A stretch of 57,876 bases of DNA from Desulfovibrio oxyclinae DSM 11498. Its GTDB lineage: Bacteria; Desulfobacterota; Desulfovibrionia; Desulfovibrionales; Desulfovibrionaceae. Positions 39,998-48,165 of this stretch are shown here, in pieces. The notes under the pieces are model-generated. The model searched no databases. It was not told the origin of the DNA and was given only the letters and a program-made list of their open reading frames with translations. Made by a program: the position numbers and the translations under genes. Position 1 is the stretch's first letter, and each line of letters begins with the position of its first letter. Location of the stretch: positions 246,091-303,966 of the forward strand of contig NZ_AQXE01000001.1 in NCBI RefSeq assembly GCF_000375485.1, read 5' to 3'.

Positions 39998-40646
39998 GTA
40001 CCACCTCACGGTTGTTCAGGTTGGCGACTTCGGCTACGGCAGCAGGACAAGCCTGAGAACCGGGACGATCATCCCATTCAGGAGCCAGGCCACGGCAGTC
40101 GTAGGTGAAGAGGGCGAAGGCGCACCATGCAGCAGACAGCATGTGGTGCTGCTTGTCGTCAGCTGCGTAGTTCTCGCCGCTCATGTATGCCAAGGTGTGA
40201 CGGAGCAACGCACCGATCAGGCGGGTGTAGAACATGCCCTTCTCCCAGTTCCTGTCGGCATACTTCCGCGCACCGACGGCGTACAGATCGGCCATGCCGA
40301 GGAGTGCCTCAGGCGGCAACAGATCAGTACGGGGCTTGCCATTATCGAACTTCACCCCGTTGTCGGAGTTCTTGATGTCCCCACCTTTTTCCCCGGTGTG
40401 TCCCATTGCAGCGAGGATCGCCGGGTTGGGGAAGGGCGTTTCTTCGGAAGCATCCTCAAGAATCGGGACGATCTTGAAACCACGGGCCGTGGGGTGCTTG
40501 TCGAACGCTGCGCTGACCTTGCGGTGAACGGTGGCATCCGCAAGCCAGCAGCCAGAAGTGCATCCCTCCCCCTTGCACATGGGGTGGGAGCCGTATGTAT
40601 CTTTATCCGCGCAGTTGTCGCAGGATTTCCAGATTACGGTTTCCAT
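39984..40646 (-). CDS. dATP/dGTP diphosphohydrolase-like (MazG-related) protein
   Basis: A 220-residue protein. The C-terminal half (KFDNGKPRTDLLPPEALLGMADLYAVGARKYADRNWEKG, then RHTLAYMSGE and HHMLSAAWCAFAL) matches the phage dGTP/dATP diphosphohydrolase N-terminal-type domain (formerly DUF5664), an all-alpha NTP pyrophosphatase fold. The N-terminal 65 residues are Cys-rich (SCDNCADKDTYGSHPMCKGEGCTSGCW), like a zinc ribbon. It may shape the dNTP pool. No PurZ homologue is present, so there is no sign of diaminopurine DNA. Confidence 0.75.
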   Translation of the reverse strand: METVIWKSCDNCADKDTYGSHPMCKGEGCTSGCWLADATVHRKVSAAFDKHPTARGFKIVPILEDASEETPFPNPAILAAMGHTGEKGGDIKNSDNGVKFDNGKPRTDLLPPEALLGMADLYAVGARKYADRNWEKGMFYTRLIGALLRHTLAYMSGENYAADDKQHHMLSAAWCAFALFTYDCRGLAPEWDDRPGSQACPAAVAEVANLNNREVVHANH

Positions 40647-41428
40647 AAGATGGGCCTCCTCTTCTTGAAGTCATAATCAGAGGCGCGGAGGATTCGTGCC
40701 ACACGCGCCTGAACAAGAGCCTCTTCCTCACCGAGCTTGGCTTTCTCGAAGGCAGCGACGACAGCTGCCCAGGCTTCCTCAAGGGAAGTCTCAAGGGTAA
40801 TACCGTCGTCGCTCACATCGAAGTGTTCTGCCAGGATACGCTCGGCGTTCTTCGGGCCAACACGAGGACAGCCGGGGTAGCCGTCAGTGGTGTCGCCAGT
40901 CAGCGTCTGGTAGAGGTGCCAGTAGTCGGCCTCGTCCTCACTGATCTCGACCACGCCCTTCTCAGGTTTGCCGAAGTTGTAGAACAGACCGGGGATGGTC
41001 TTCATGTCCTTATCCAGCGAAGCGATGATCCGCTCCTTCGCCTTCACGATCACCTTGGATGTCGCCAGGATTCCCTGCACGTCATCACCTTCGAGGCCGG
41101 GGCGACGGAAGGTATCGAACTCCTCGGCCAGGAACTCCTTGAGGACAGGCAGGATCATGGGCTTCCGCTTGCCTTTGCGGTTGGACTTGTACTTCGGGTA
41201 GATGTCCTTGCGGAAGTTGTGGTCGTCGTCGGACAAGGCGATGATTACCTTGTCTGCATCCACGGCATCCATGACGTTGAGGACGCGCTCCTCCAGGGCG
41301 ACTTCGGCTGGCCCTTGCTCGACGTGAAGGGTCCAGAAGCCGTCACCCCAGTGGATCGGTTTCTCTTCTCGGGCAGCGATCTGGTAGGCGAGGATGTCAC
41401 CGTCGATGATTACTACTCGGTCCAGCAT
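40634..41428 (-). CDS. 5'-3' exonuclease (T7 gp6-like)
   Basis: A 264-residue flap/5' nuclease family protein. Acidic metal ligands appear in IIDGDILAYQ, GLEGDDVQGIL and SLDKDMKTIPG, and the H3TH region is TLTGDTTDGYPGCPRVGPKNAERIL. In T7 gp6 degrades host DNA, removes primers and prepares concatemer ends. It follows the 25-residue membrane peptide gene, with AGGGAGG before the ATG, and overlaps the diphosphohydrolase gene by 13 bp. Confidence 0.92.
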   Translation of the reverse strand: MLDRVVIIDGDILAYQIAAREEKPIHWGDGFWTLHVEQGPAEVALEERVLNVMDAVDADKVIIALSDDDHNFRKDIYPKYKSNRKGKRKPMILPVLKEFLAEEFDTFRRPGLEGDDVQGILATSKVIVKAKERIIASLDKDMKTIPGLFYNFGKPEKGVVEISEDEADYWHLYQTLTGDTTDGYPGCPRVGPKNAERILAEHFDVSDDGITLETSLEEAWAAVVAAFEKAKLGEEEALVQARVARILRASDYDFKKRRPILWKP

Positions 41429-41431
41429 CGC

Positions 41432-41509
41432 TTACCTCCCTACAATCAGAAGGATGATCGCTGTTACCGTGAAGCCGAGGCAGAAAGGGTAGACGACTTG
41501 CTCAAACAT
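41432..41509 (-). CDS. Membrane peptide, 25 residues
   Basis: An unlisted short gene: MFEQVVYPFCLGFTVTAIIL and a short end, nearly all one hydrophobic helix. GAGGAGG lies before the ATG, which overlaps the upstream stop (TAATG); the next gene starts three bases after its stop. Too short for routine gene finders; its spacing and RBS argue that it is translated. Function unknown. Confidence 0.5.
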   Translation of the reverse strand: MFEQVVYPFCLGFTVTAIILLIVGR

Positions 41510-42576
41510 TACGCAGCCTCCTCATGCAGATTGGCCCATGCCGGAATCTCGTCGATGAGACCGTCGGCGTAGAGCAGTTCTGCGATGAAGTGGACGCCCT
41601 TCTGAGTGATGGTGTAGTTCACCTTGTTGATGTAACCGTTGATGTCTACTTCCCAGGTGAAGTAACCACCATCCACATAACGCTCCTTCGGGACGTTGCG
41701 ATTCTTATATCCACACACCTGGGATTTGGAAGCGAACCGACGAGTGCGGAAGACGCCCTTGGAGACAAGGAAGCGGGACAGCTGTATGTGGGTAGTCCCG
41801 AAGGAACGCGCCACCTCACGGAGGTAGTATTCTTCACCGTCCTTGGTGGCACCAACGTGGTACTCAGCCTTCGGAGCCAGTACCTTGTTCTCGGCTGCGA
41901 GTGCCTGTCGTGCTTCGGCTTCATCAGCCAGGGCGCGAAGGGCTTCCGAGTACGACTGAGGCAGGGCCGGATTGTTCCGCTGGTCGAGCAGTGCCTTCTC
42001 CATTTTGTTGAAGGCTTCGATGTACTTGAGCTTCCAGTCCAGTGCCTTGTCTCCGGTGAAGCCCATGACGAGCAGGGAGAAGCCGTCACGGTCCATGAGG
42101 TACATGCGGTACTCCTGGCCGTTCTGCGGGTGGACGTAGGGGGTCTCCACAAAATTGTGGACACCCTTCCCGACGAGATTGCGGATGTCACGCAGCACTG
42201 CATCGTGACGCTTCCCGAATACCTCGGCCACCTTGAGGCTGGTGGTCATGGCCTTGCCGTTCTCGACAGTGACCAGATCGGGGAGGTTGACCTGGGTTCC
42301 TTCGACGATCCCGAGGGCGGGGAGCAGGGACTCGTTGCCGGAACTCTTCGCCAGACTACGGACGGTATCTTCGTCATAGAAGAAGATGGTGCGGTACTGC
42401 TTGCCATCCCAGTAGTCGGTGGAACCGTAGGCCGGATAGCTGGTGTCGAAGACACGGTTGATGTCCTCGGCCAGGAACAGACGCTCGGGACCGTTGAAGC
42501 TACGGACGTAACCACGGTGTCCGAGGTCGAAGTCTTCGTTGTGATAGTTCTCGTTGAGGTTGATCTTCTTGAGCAT
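41509..42576 (-). CDS. Rha-family / KilA-C phage regulatory protein
   Basis: A 355-residue protein. Residues 100-200 match the Rha domain (VAEVFGKRHDAVLRDIRNLVG, FVETPYVHPQNGQEYRMYLMDRDGFSLLVMGFTGDKALDWKLKYIEAFNKME). Residues 230-350 match the antirepressor KilAC-type domain (LREVARSFG, LSRFLVSKGVFR, YTITQKGVHFIAELL). The N-terminal 90 residues are unrecognised. The ATG at 42576 follows AAGGAG. It is the first gene after the 42,658 phage promoter and hairpin. Rha proteins influence lysis/lysogeny in other phages; a role as antirepressor here is plausible. Confidence 0.8.
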   Translation of the reverse strand: MLKKINLNENYHNEDFDLGHRGYVRSFNGPERLFLAEDINRVFDTSYPAYGSTDYWDGKQYRTIFFYDEDTVRSLAKSSGNESLLPALGIVEGTQVNLPDLVTVENGKAMTTSLKVAEVFGKRHDAVLRDIRNLVGKGVHNFVETPYVHPQNGQEYRMYLMDRDGFSLLVMGFTGDKALDWKLKYIEAFNKMEKALLDQRNNPALPQSYSEALRALADEAEARQALAAENKVLAPKAEYHVGATKDGEEYYLREVARSFGTTHIQLSRFLVSKGVFRTRRFASKSQVCGYKNRNVPKERYVDGGYFTWEVDINGYINKVNYTITQKGVHFIAELLYADGLIDEIPAWANLHEEAA

Positions 42577-42617
42577 TGTGATTCTCCTTTTCACTTTGGG
42601 TTCCAGAAACGAGAAAA

Positions 42618-42643
42618 GGACAGGCCAACCGAATGACCTGTCC
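42618..42643 (-). terminator. Stem-loop after the 42.66-kb phage promoter
   Basis: GGACAGG/CCTGTCC (42618-42624 and 42637-42643) is a 7-bp stem with TTTTCTC following on the minus strand. It lies within the first 40 bases of the transcript from the adjacent promoter. It could end upstream host-polymerase transcripts or protect the new RNA 5' end. Confidence 0.5.
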
Positions 42644-42657
42644 CTCTCGTGGGTTGC

Positions 42658-42676
42658 TTACTAGTGCGTCTTAATT
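42658..42676 (-). promoter_or_regulatory. Phage RNA polymerase promoter, 42.66 kb
   Basis: Minus-strand AATTAAGACGCACTAGTAA, a perfect copy of the consensus. It lies between the DNA polymerase stop and the Rha-family gene and drives the exonuclease/nucleotide metabolism block. Confidence 0.85.
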
Positions 42677-42690
42677 ACAAACCGCTGTAA

Positions 42691-44574
42691 TCAGTGGGTT
42701 TCTGCCCAGTTCGCTCCGATCTTGTATTCGCCATCCAGAGGACATCGGAAGTTGAACGACTCGCCAGCCTGACGGATCGCATTGACCGCCATCTCACCAA
42801 CCTCGTCGGCAAGGTCTTCACGGACGATCAGCTGGTATTCGTCGTGAACGTGGGCGGCTTGCCATACGTCAACCTCGGACGGCTTGTGGGCAGGGAACTT
42901 GGGCAACACCAGATCACCACGGGCGCGAAGGTCTCGCCACAGGATCACCGTGGCTTCCTTCATGATGAGCGCACCAGCTGACTGGAGCAGCGTGTTGAGC
43001 GCGGAGTGCTGCGACCGGATGTGGAGGCGTCTGCCGTCCAGTCCCAGGAGGTAGCCGCGCTTCTTGGCAGCTTCCTTTACGTCTTCCACCAGACGTTTGA
43101 GGGCTGGTATGGAGTCGAAGAAGGTCTTCCGCAGTTGCGCCCCGACCTTCTTTTTCTTGGACGGGGATGCGTCAGGCTCCAACAGACCACCGAGGAGTTC
43201 ATCCCCTGCGCCGTAGAGGAACGCATAGATGAATCGCTTGGCGATCTTGTTCCGCGCCCATTCATGGTGGTCATTGTTCTCGTCCCGTTCGGTGCCTTGA
43301 GGAACAAGGCCAAGGGACTGGGTATTGGCCCAGTGGATGTCTCCATTCAGGATCACGTCCACATAGGCACCTCCGTCGTACCGAGCGACGTAGTGCCCGA
43401 GGCAGCGGAGTTCGAGGCCGGAAGCGTCACAGCCCACCACAACGTAGCCGGGAGGGGCGTGGAAGAGTTCTCGACATGCGTGTCCGTAAGGGACTCCGGT
43501 GGACGGGACCTGGGCCACGTTCGGCGTAGCATGGGTGCAGCGTCCGGTGACGGCACCGTTCGTAATGACGCGCCCGTGGATACGCCCGTTCTGCTCCAAC
43601 TTGAGCCACCCGTTCTTTCCTTCGGAGACCTGTCCGAGCCTCTTCTGGACCATGAGGTACTCCTGAAGGAGTTTGGCCTCCGGGTAATCCAGTTGCTTGA
43701 GGACGGACTCGGACACCACAGGCTGACCAGCCGGGGTGAACTCGGAAGGTTTCCATCCTTTTTCCTTGAGCCTGTCTGCGATCTGCTGCCGACTGGCCGG
43801 ATTGAACGGGACCACCTTCACCTTCTCGGTTGGGACGCCTTTGACGTAACCGAGCTTCTTATTGTTGGCCTTCGGAATGAACGGGGTACGGATGGTCTTC
43901 GGAGGGAAAACCTCCTGGAGTTCATGTTCGATCTCTGAACGTCTTCCTGCCAGAGTCGCGTATAGGGACTGAGCCTTCTCAGTGTGGAACGGGAAGCCGA
44001 ATACTTCCTGAAGGGCGAGTTCTACCTTGAAGTCGTGTTCAAGCTGAATCGCTCGTTTGCTGTAGTCCTTGTCTTCGATCCGCTGCCAAAGCAGATCGGT
44101 GACTTCAACGTCCTGTTCGCAGTAGGACTGCATCTCAGGAGACCAGTGCTGCCAGTCCGTAGTTTCACCGAAGTCACCTTTACGGTCTCCGAGACGGAAG
44201 CCCCAGGCTTTCAGCGAGTGGGAGCCGATGAGCTTCTTCGGGAACCACTTGTGCTTGCGGGCGAACCGGAAGTCACGGTCCTTGAGGTCAGGCCAGATCA
44301 GCCGGGAGAGAACCAGGGTGTCGATGATCTCGCCACGAGGCTCCCACCCCGGATAAATCTTTGCGATGGCCGGGATGTCGAAGTCGATTATGTTGTGGCC
44401 GATGATGAGGTCGGCGTATTCGAGTTTCTCAAGTGCCTCCTCCAGGCACACCTCCGCGCCGTGGTCGTGGGCAGAGATGACGCTCTTGGTCACGGGATTC
44501 TTCATTACCAGGGAGTGCATGGTGTCCGTGACATCGAGAAGACCGTTGGTTTCTATATCGAAGAGATAGGCCAT
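42691..44574 (-). CDS. DNA polymerase I family (T7 gp5-like)
   Basis: A 627-residue replicative polymerase. The N-terminal 3'-5' exonuclease shows FDIETNGLL and IIGHNIIDFDIPAI. Polymerase motif A is CDASGLELRCLGHYVARYDGG, motif B is RNKIAKRFIYAFLYGAGDE, and motif C is HVHDEYQL, all as in T7 gp5. It is shorter than T7 gp5 (704), and the thioredoxin-binding insert of the thumb may be reduced or absent. It acts with the primase-helicase encoded upstream. Confidence 0.96.
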   Translation of the reverse strand: MAYLFDIETNGLLDVTDTMHSLVMKNPVTKSVISAHDHGAEVCLEEALEKLEYADLIIGHNIIDFDIPAIAKIYPGWEPRGEIIDTLVLSRLIWPDLKDRDFRFARKHKWFPKKLIGSHSLKAWGFRLGDRKGDFGETTDWQHWSPEMQSYCEQDVEVTDLLWQRIEDKDYSKRAIQLEHDFKVELALQEVFGFPFHTEKAQSLYATLAGRRSEIEHELQEVFPPKTIRTPFIPKANNKKLGYVKGVPTEKVKVVPFNPASRQQIADRLKEKGWKPSEFTPAGQPVVSESVLKQLDYPEAKLLQEYLMVQKRLGQVSEGKNGWLKLEQNGRIHGRVITNGAVTGRCTHATPNVAQVPSTGVPYGHACRELFHAPPGYVVVGCDASGLELRCLGHYVARYDGGAYVDVILNGDIHWANTQSLGLVPQGTERDENNDHHEWARNKIAKRFIYAFLYGAGDELLGGLLEPDASPSKKKKVGAQLRKTFFDSIPALKRLVEDVKEAAKKRGYLLGLDGRRLHIRSQHSALNTLLQSAGALIMKEATVILWRDLRARGDLVLPKFPAHKPSEVDVWQAAHVHDEYQLIVREDLADEVGEMAVNAIRQAGESFNFRCPLDGEYKIGANWAETH

Positions 44575-44593
44575 TTCCTTCCTCCAAATAAAA

Positions 44594-44627
44594 GGAGGCC
44601 CACGGCCTAAAACTCCGGTGAGCCTCC
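44594..44627 (-). terminator. Stem-loop between primase-helicase and polymerase genes
   Basis: GGAGGC/GCCTCC arms (44594-44599 and 44622-44627) with a T-rich tail (TTTTATTT) on the minus strand. The primase-helicase stop codon lies inside the loop. It is one of several similar stem-loops between middle genes. Confidence 0.45.
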
Positions 44628-46274
44628 CTCTTCGTTCGGGTTGTCTGGTTCAAATGGACAATCGTCCCAGGGCAGAAGTCGCCCTGTTTCGTGGTTGTAT
44701 TTGACGTAACCAGCCTCACCGACTTTACCGATGGGGCGGTTCTTGAGGATTCGCAGGGTAGCCACGTCAGGGTCGTCGCCTTGTTGGTTGCGCTCCAGGG
44801 CGACAACAACGTCCGACAGCTGCTCCAGAGAGCCGGAGCCTCGGAGGTCGGACAGGGAAACCTTGCGTCCCTCGTTGTAGGACTTGCCCATGCCAGGGCG
44901 TTTCAGGTGGACGACGGCGAGGACACCGACGCCTGTTTCCTCGACCAGAGAACGAAGGCGGGTCATGAATTTGTCTATGACCTTGCGCTCGGACTCCTCT
45001 TCTTCGTCGAGGCCGGAGACAACGATAGAGATGTGATCCAGGATGATGAAGTCACACCCCAGGCCGACGATCATGTAGCGGATTTTATTCAGGAGTGTGT
45101 CGATGTCACTGGAGCCGAAATGGTTGTATATCCAGAATCTTTCGCTCCCCATCGTAGCGTCGAAGGCTTCCTTGAGTTCTGCTTCGGAGATACCTTCTCG
45201 CGAGATGTGGATGGGTTTATTCAGGTAGATTCCGGCGTACCGTTCGGCAGACCGCTTGGCACTCTCTTCCAAGGCCAAGACTCCTAGAGTCAGACCGTGG
45301 CGGTTGTAGAGTTCGTAGGCCAGTTCGTTGACATAAGTGGACTTCCCGATACCGGAGCCAGCTGTGAACAGGAGAAGCTCACGCTTGCGGATTCCATAGA
45401 CCATCTCGTTGAACTCCGGGTAGGAGACCTCGTAGCCGGGGACGGGTTCTTTCTTGAACTCTTCCCAAAGGTCTGCCCCGTTCACGATTCCGTCAGGACG
45501 GAAAGGCTTTGCGCCCCAAAGTGCGTCGATCACTTCCTTGCCGCGATTTGCGCGGAGGCAATCGTTGGCGTCCTTGAGAGGCAGCATGGCGATCTTGGCC
45601 TTGCCAGGAGTCAGGAGCATGGAACACTCTTCAGCGGCGTCCCGCCCCTGTTCATCCATGTCGAAACAGAAGATCACCGACTCAAACCCTTCAAGCCATT
45701 CGATGTTCTGTCGTATGTATTTGGCTGCGCTGTGCGCGCCGTTCGGGACAGACACGACAGGCCAACGGTTTCCTTGTAGTTGGCTCACGGTCATACAATC
45801 GATCTCGCCTTCACAGACGACGACCATTTTGCCGCTGTCTCGCCACAGATGTTGTCCAAACAATTGGAGTTGTTTCGCTTCTCCACGCCACCGGAACTCT
45901 TTGTCAGGAGTCCTGATATGCTGCGCCGCAAGTTTCCCGGAGTGATCCCGGTAAGGCGCGATCTGCACTGTGGTTCCGTTGTGCTTGCTGACGGTGTATC
46001 CGAACTTGGCGCACGTCTCCTCGGAGAGTTTGCGCTTGCCAAGGGCGCGGACTTCGCCAGCTTCGATGAGCTTGCTTGCCATCTTTGTCCTCTGCCTCCT
46101 TGGTTGCGCTTCCTCGCCATCCGCTGGTTCGTAGTGTCCACACGCGTGGCAGTAGCCGTGGCCGTCGGTGTAAATGGCGAGATTGTCGCCGTTCATGTCA
46201 CCGCCGCTGGCCTGACACGCAGGACACGAAGTGTGATGGGAGAAAACGCTGTCTGGTTGGTGTTGTTTCTTCAT
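44607..46274 (-). CDS. Primase-helicase (T7 gp4-like)
   Basis: A 555-residue bifunctional protein (T7 gp4 is 566). The N-terminal zinc finger is CPAC (residues 18-21) with CHAC near residue 38. The TOPRIM primase shows VVCEGEIDCMTVSQLQ and FCFDMDEQGRDAAE. The helicase has Walker A AGSGIGKSTYVNEL near residue 295, Walker B FIILDHISIV and motif H4 DLRGSGSLEQLSDVVVALERNQ. It unwinds DNA and makes primers at the fork, with the polymerase encoded next. Confidence 0.97.
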   Translation of the reverse strand: MKKQHQPDSVFSHHTSCPACQASGGDMNGDNLAIYTDGHGYCHACGHYEPADGEEAQPRRQRTKMASKLIEAGEVRALGKRKLSEETCAKFGYTVSKHNGTTVQIAPYRDHSGKLAAQHIRTPDKEFRWRGEAKQLQLFGQHLWRDSGKMVVVCEGEIDCMTVSQLQGNRWPVVSVPNGAHSAAKYIRQNIEWLEGFESVIFCFDMDEQGRDAAEECSMLLTPGKAKIAMLPLKDANDCLRANRGKEVIDALWGAKPFRPDGIVNGADLWEEFKKEPVPGYEVSYPEFNEMVYGIRKRELLLFTAGSGIGKSTYVNELAYELYNRHGLTLGVLALEESAKRSAERYAGIYLNKPIHISREGISEAELKEAFDATMGSERFWIYNHFGSSDIDTLLNKIRYMIVGLGCDFIILDHISIVVSGLDEEEESERKVIDKFMTRLRSLVEETGVGVLAVVHLKRPGMGKSYNEGRKVSLSDLRGSGSLEQLSDVVVALERNQQGDDPDVATLRILKNRPIGKVGEAGYVKYNHETGRLLPWDDCPFEPDNPNEEGGSPEF

Positions 46275-46311
46275 GGCTTCTCTCGGTTGTTGAGGGCGTA
46301 AAAACGCAGAA

Positions 46312-46342
46312 AGGCCGAGAGCCTACGAGAGACTCCCGGCCT
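46312..46342 (-). terminator. Stem-loop between lysozyme and primase-helicase genes
   Basis: A roughly 10-bp stem (AGGCCGAGAG with CTCCCGGCCT, one G-T pair) followed on the minus strand by TTTCT and by a second short hairpin with TTTTT. Its position matches other intergenic stems in the middle region. Confidence 0.5.
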
Positions 46343-46365
46343 AGCCAGAAGGAAGGTGTTAGACG

Positions 46366-46791
46366 CTAGAGATCAGTCTCGGACTTCCAGTCCTGGACAT
46401 CGAAACACGGGCAAGCCTTGTGTGAGTTCACCTCGTTGTGTCCAATGATCTTTGCGTCAGGGTATTCTGCGCGGAGACCCTGGAGCAGTATCTCCAGAGC
46501 TTCCATCTGCTCGGTGGTGTAGTTGTTTTCAGGCGTCTTCTTGTCCTCGGCAACGCCACCCACAAGACACACGCCTACACTCCTGGAGTTGTAACCACGC
46601 GCATGTGCGCCGGGTTCCTCCAGTCCTCGTCCAGGCTCCACCGTGCCATCGCGACGGATGACATAGTGGTAGCCGATTTTCAGGAAACTACGGGCGCGGT
46701 GCCAGCGGTCAATCTCCTTGGCACCGATGTCCATTGTGGGAGGCGTGGCCGAGCAGTGGACGATGATGAGATCAGTCACTGCTCTCGCCAT
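46366..46791 (-). CDS. N-acetylmuramoyl-L-alanine amidase / lysozyme (T7 gp3.5-like)
   Basis: A 141-residue zinc amidase. Ligand candidates are His12 (IIVHCSAT), His124 and Cys129 (SHKACPCFDV), and the family segments KIGYHYVIRRDGTVEPGR and GYNSRSVGVCLVGG are present. In T7 the homologue both cleaves peptidoglycan and inhibits the phage RNA polymerase, so it probably tunes transcription here too. It overlaps the endonuclease gene by 20 bp. Confidence 0.95.
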   Translation of the reverse strand: MARAVTDLIIVHCSATPPTMDIGAKEIDRWHRARSFLKIGYHYVIRRDGTVEPGRGLEEPGAHARGYNSRSVGVCLVGGVAEDKKTPENNYTTEQMEALEILLQGLRAEYPDAKIIGHNEVNSHKACPCFDVQDWKSETDL

Positions 46792-47293
46792 TGAGATAAG
46801 CCTCCATTGCTTTCAATCGTTTCTTGGTTGGTTTTTCCTTGAGCCATGCCTCCGGGACGGAAGCCTTGGCATACTTGAACCCGTTCTTGTCACACCACAT
46901 GGCGTATGTGGTCTTGCTACGCTTGCTGATCCGTGTGTTCGGGTTGGAGAACACGAACCGGATGTCGAGGTCGGGGTACTGGTCTTTCACCAGTAGGTGT
47001 TTCTGTCTGTCAGCCGTGTCGAAACGGCCTTTGGCTTCTATGATGATGCCTTGCTTCTTGAGTACGAAGTCTGGAGTGTACCGCGCCTTCCGCGCTGGCT
47101 TTGTGTAGTGCAGAGGCTTCGGCTCATAGTCGAAGTCAACTCCTTGAGCCGTCAGTTCCTCGGCCATTGATACTTCAAGGCCAGAGCGGAATCCGGTTTC
47201 TTTTCTGATTTTCGCAGAGCGGCGGTAAGCCCGCTTCCGGGGCGAAGTGCAGGACCTCGCCACCGGAGCTTTATTTGGACTACCGACGATCAT
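46772..47293 (-). CDS. Endonuclease I / Holliday junction resolvase (T7 gp3-like)
   Basis: A 173-residue protein (T7 gp3 is 149). The catalytic part shows FRSGLEVSMAEEL, YTPDFVLKKQGIIIEAKGRF and FVFSNPNTRISKRSKTTYAMWCDKNGFKYA, with Glu, Asp, Glu and Lys of the PD-(D/E)XK fold. The start at 47293 falls just after the gp2.5-like stop; the longer frame to 47437 would overlap that gene by 130 bp. It resolves branched phage DNA before packaging and breaks host DNA. Confidence 0.92.
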   Translation of the reverse strand: MIVGSPNKAPVARSCTSPRKRAYRRSAKIRKETGFRSGLEVSMAEELTAQGVDFDYEPKPLHYTKPARKARYTPDFVLKKQGIIIEAKGRFDTADRQKHLLVKDQYPDLDIRFVFSNPNTRISKRSKTTYAMWCDKNGFKYAKASVPEAWLKEKPTKKRLKAMEAYLNGESSD

Positions 47294-47303
47294 CTTCCGG
47301 GGC

Positions 47304-47957
47304 TTAGAAATCTTCTTCGCCCTCCTGTGCTTCTTCAGAATCGTAACCGTCCGCTTCTTCCTCGAAGCCGCCAGTTTCTTCGGCACCTTCGTAGCCGTCC
47401 TCTTCACCGAAACCGAGGTCGGAGGCAGACTTGCCACCAGCGGAAACGAGTTCGATCACCTGGACACCTTCGAGCCGCAGGGACACGCCAGCACCGAGAG
47501 CCGGGACGTAGTACGGATCGGCGGTGTAGCTGACCTTGACGATGGAGCCGCCCCAAATCTGCGTCTTGTCGGGGTTGATGCGTTTGGTCTTCGCATCGAA
47601 CAGGGCGGGGCGACGATCCCACCGCTTGCCAGTCTTTTTGCTGACGCCGCTGGCCTTCATCTTGAATTTGAAACCGATCTCGCCAGTCTCCTCCTCGTTC
47701 TCATCGAGGACCTCGAAGTACGGGAGGTCTGCTTCCTTGGGCTTCTTCTTGCCCTTGATCTTTTCCTTCGCCATCGCCAGGGCTTCTTTCTTCGCCTTCT
47801 CGATGACTTCGATCATGGCCTGGGCTTCCTCGCCTTCAAGGGCCAGGGTGACGGTATAGACGCCGTCTTCATCGAACTTGGTGTCCGGCTCGTTGAGCTT
47901 GGGGAAGATGGCGCGGCCAGCCGGGGTGACAGAGGGTTTCTTCTTATTCGGAGCCAT
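47304..47957 (-). CDS. Single-stranded DNA-binding protein (T7 gp2.5-like)
   Basis: A 217-residue protein (T7 gp2.5 is 232). An OB-fold region (SVTPAGRAIFPKLNEPDTKFDEDGVYTVTLAL and KTQIWGGSIVKVSYTADPYY) is followed by a long acidic tail (EEADGYDSEEAQEGEEDF), which in T7 binds polymerase and helicase. AAGGAGG precedes the ATG. An operator-like element is 20 bp upstream. Confidence 0.9.
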   Translation of the reverse strand: MAPNKKKPSVTPAGRAIFPKLNEPDTKFDEDGVYTVTLALEGEEAQAMIEVIEKAKKEALAMAKEKIKGKKKPKEADLPYFEVLDENEEETGEIGFKFKMKASGVSKKTGKRWDRRPALFDAKTKRINPDKTQIWGGSIVKVSYTADPYYVPALGAGVSLRLEGVQVIELVSAGGKSASDLGFGEEDGYEGAEETGGFEEEADGYDSEEAQEGEEDF

Positions 47958-47976
47958 TGTGTCCTCCTTTTGGTTG

Positions 47977-47986
47977 GCAAGATTGC
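47977..47986 (-). promoter_or_regulatory. Dispersed operator-like element, copy 47.98 kb
   Basis: TTGGCAAGATTGCATATTAA on the plus strand, core GCAAGATTGC, directly upstream of the RBS of the ssDNA-binding protein gene and within phage-transcribed DNA. Confidence 0.6.
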
Positions 47987-48003
47987 ATATTAAAGTTCAA
48001 AAA

Positions 48004-48165
48004 TTAAGCGGCCTTACGTTCAAGAGCCGCTACGTCCACTCCTTCTCCCAGAAGTCGGGCTGTCAAATCGACAGGAAGTGGTTCACCTTGTTTTAGCAGG
48101 GTGGTCGCCAGTTTTACAAGGCGTTTACGGGGCCATTCCTCCAGTGACGTTTCATGTACTGACAC
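48004..48165 (-). CDS. Small hypothetical protein overlapping its neighbour, 53 residues
   Basis: An unlisted gene with GTG start at 48165 and GGAGG five bases before it. The product (MSVHETSLEEWPRKRLVKLA, then TTLLKQGEPLPVDLTARLLGEG) is amphipathic and protein-like. The first 52 bases overlap the end of the 48114-48371 gene in another frame; the rest fills an otherwise empty gap. Function unknown. Confidence 0.6.
   Translation of the reverse strand: MSVHETSLEEWPRKRLVKLATTLLKQGEPLPVDLTARLLGEGVDVAALERKAA

Noticed and set aside
39984..40646. Evidence for diaminopurine (Z) DNA because of the MazG/dATP-dGTP hydrolase-like gene
   Set aside because: No PurZ or DatZ homologue is present; the hydrolase alone is common in phages.
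46772..47437. Longer endonuclease I with N-terminal extension from 47437
   Set aside because: The extension overlaps the ssDNA-binding protein gene by 130 bp and reads as its frame shadow; start set at 47293.
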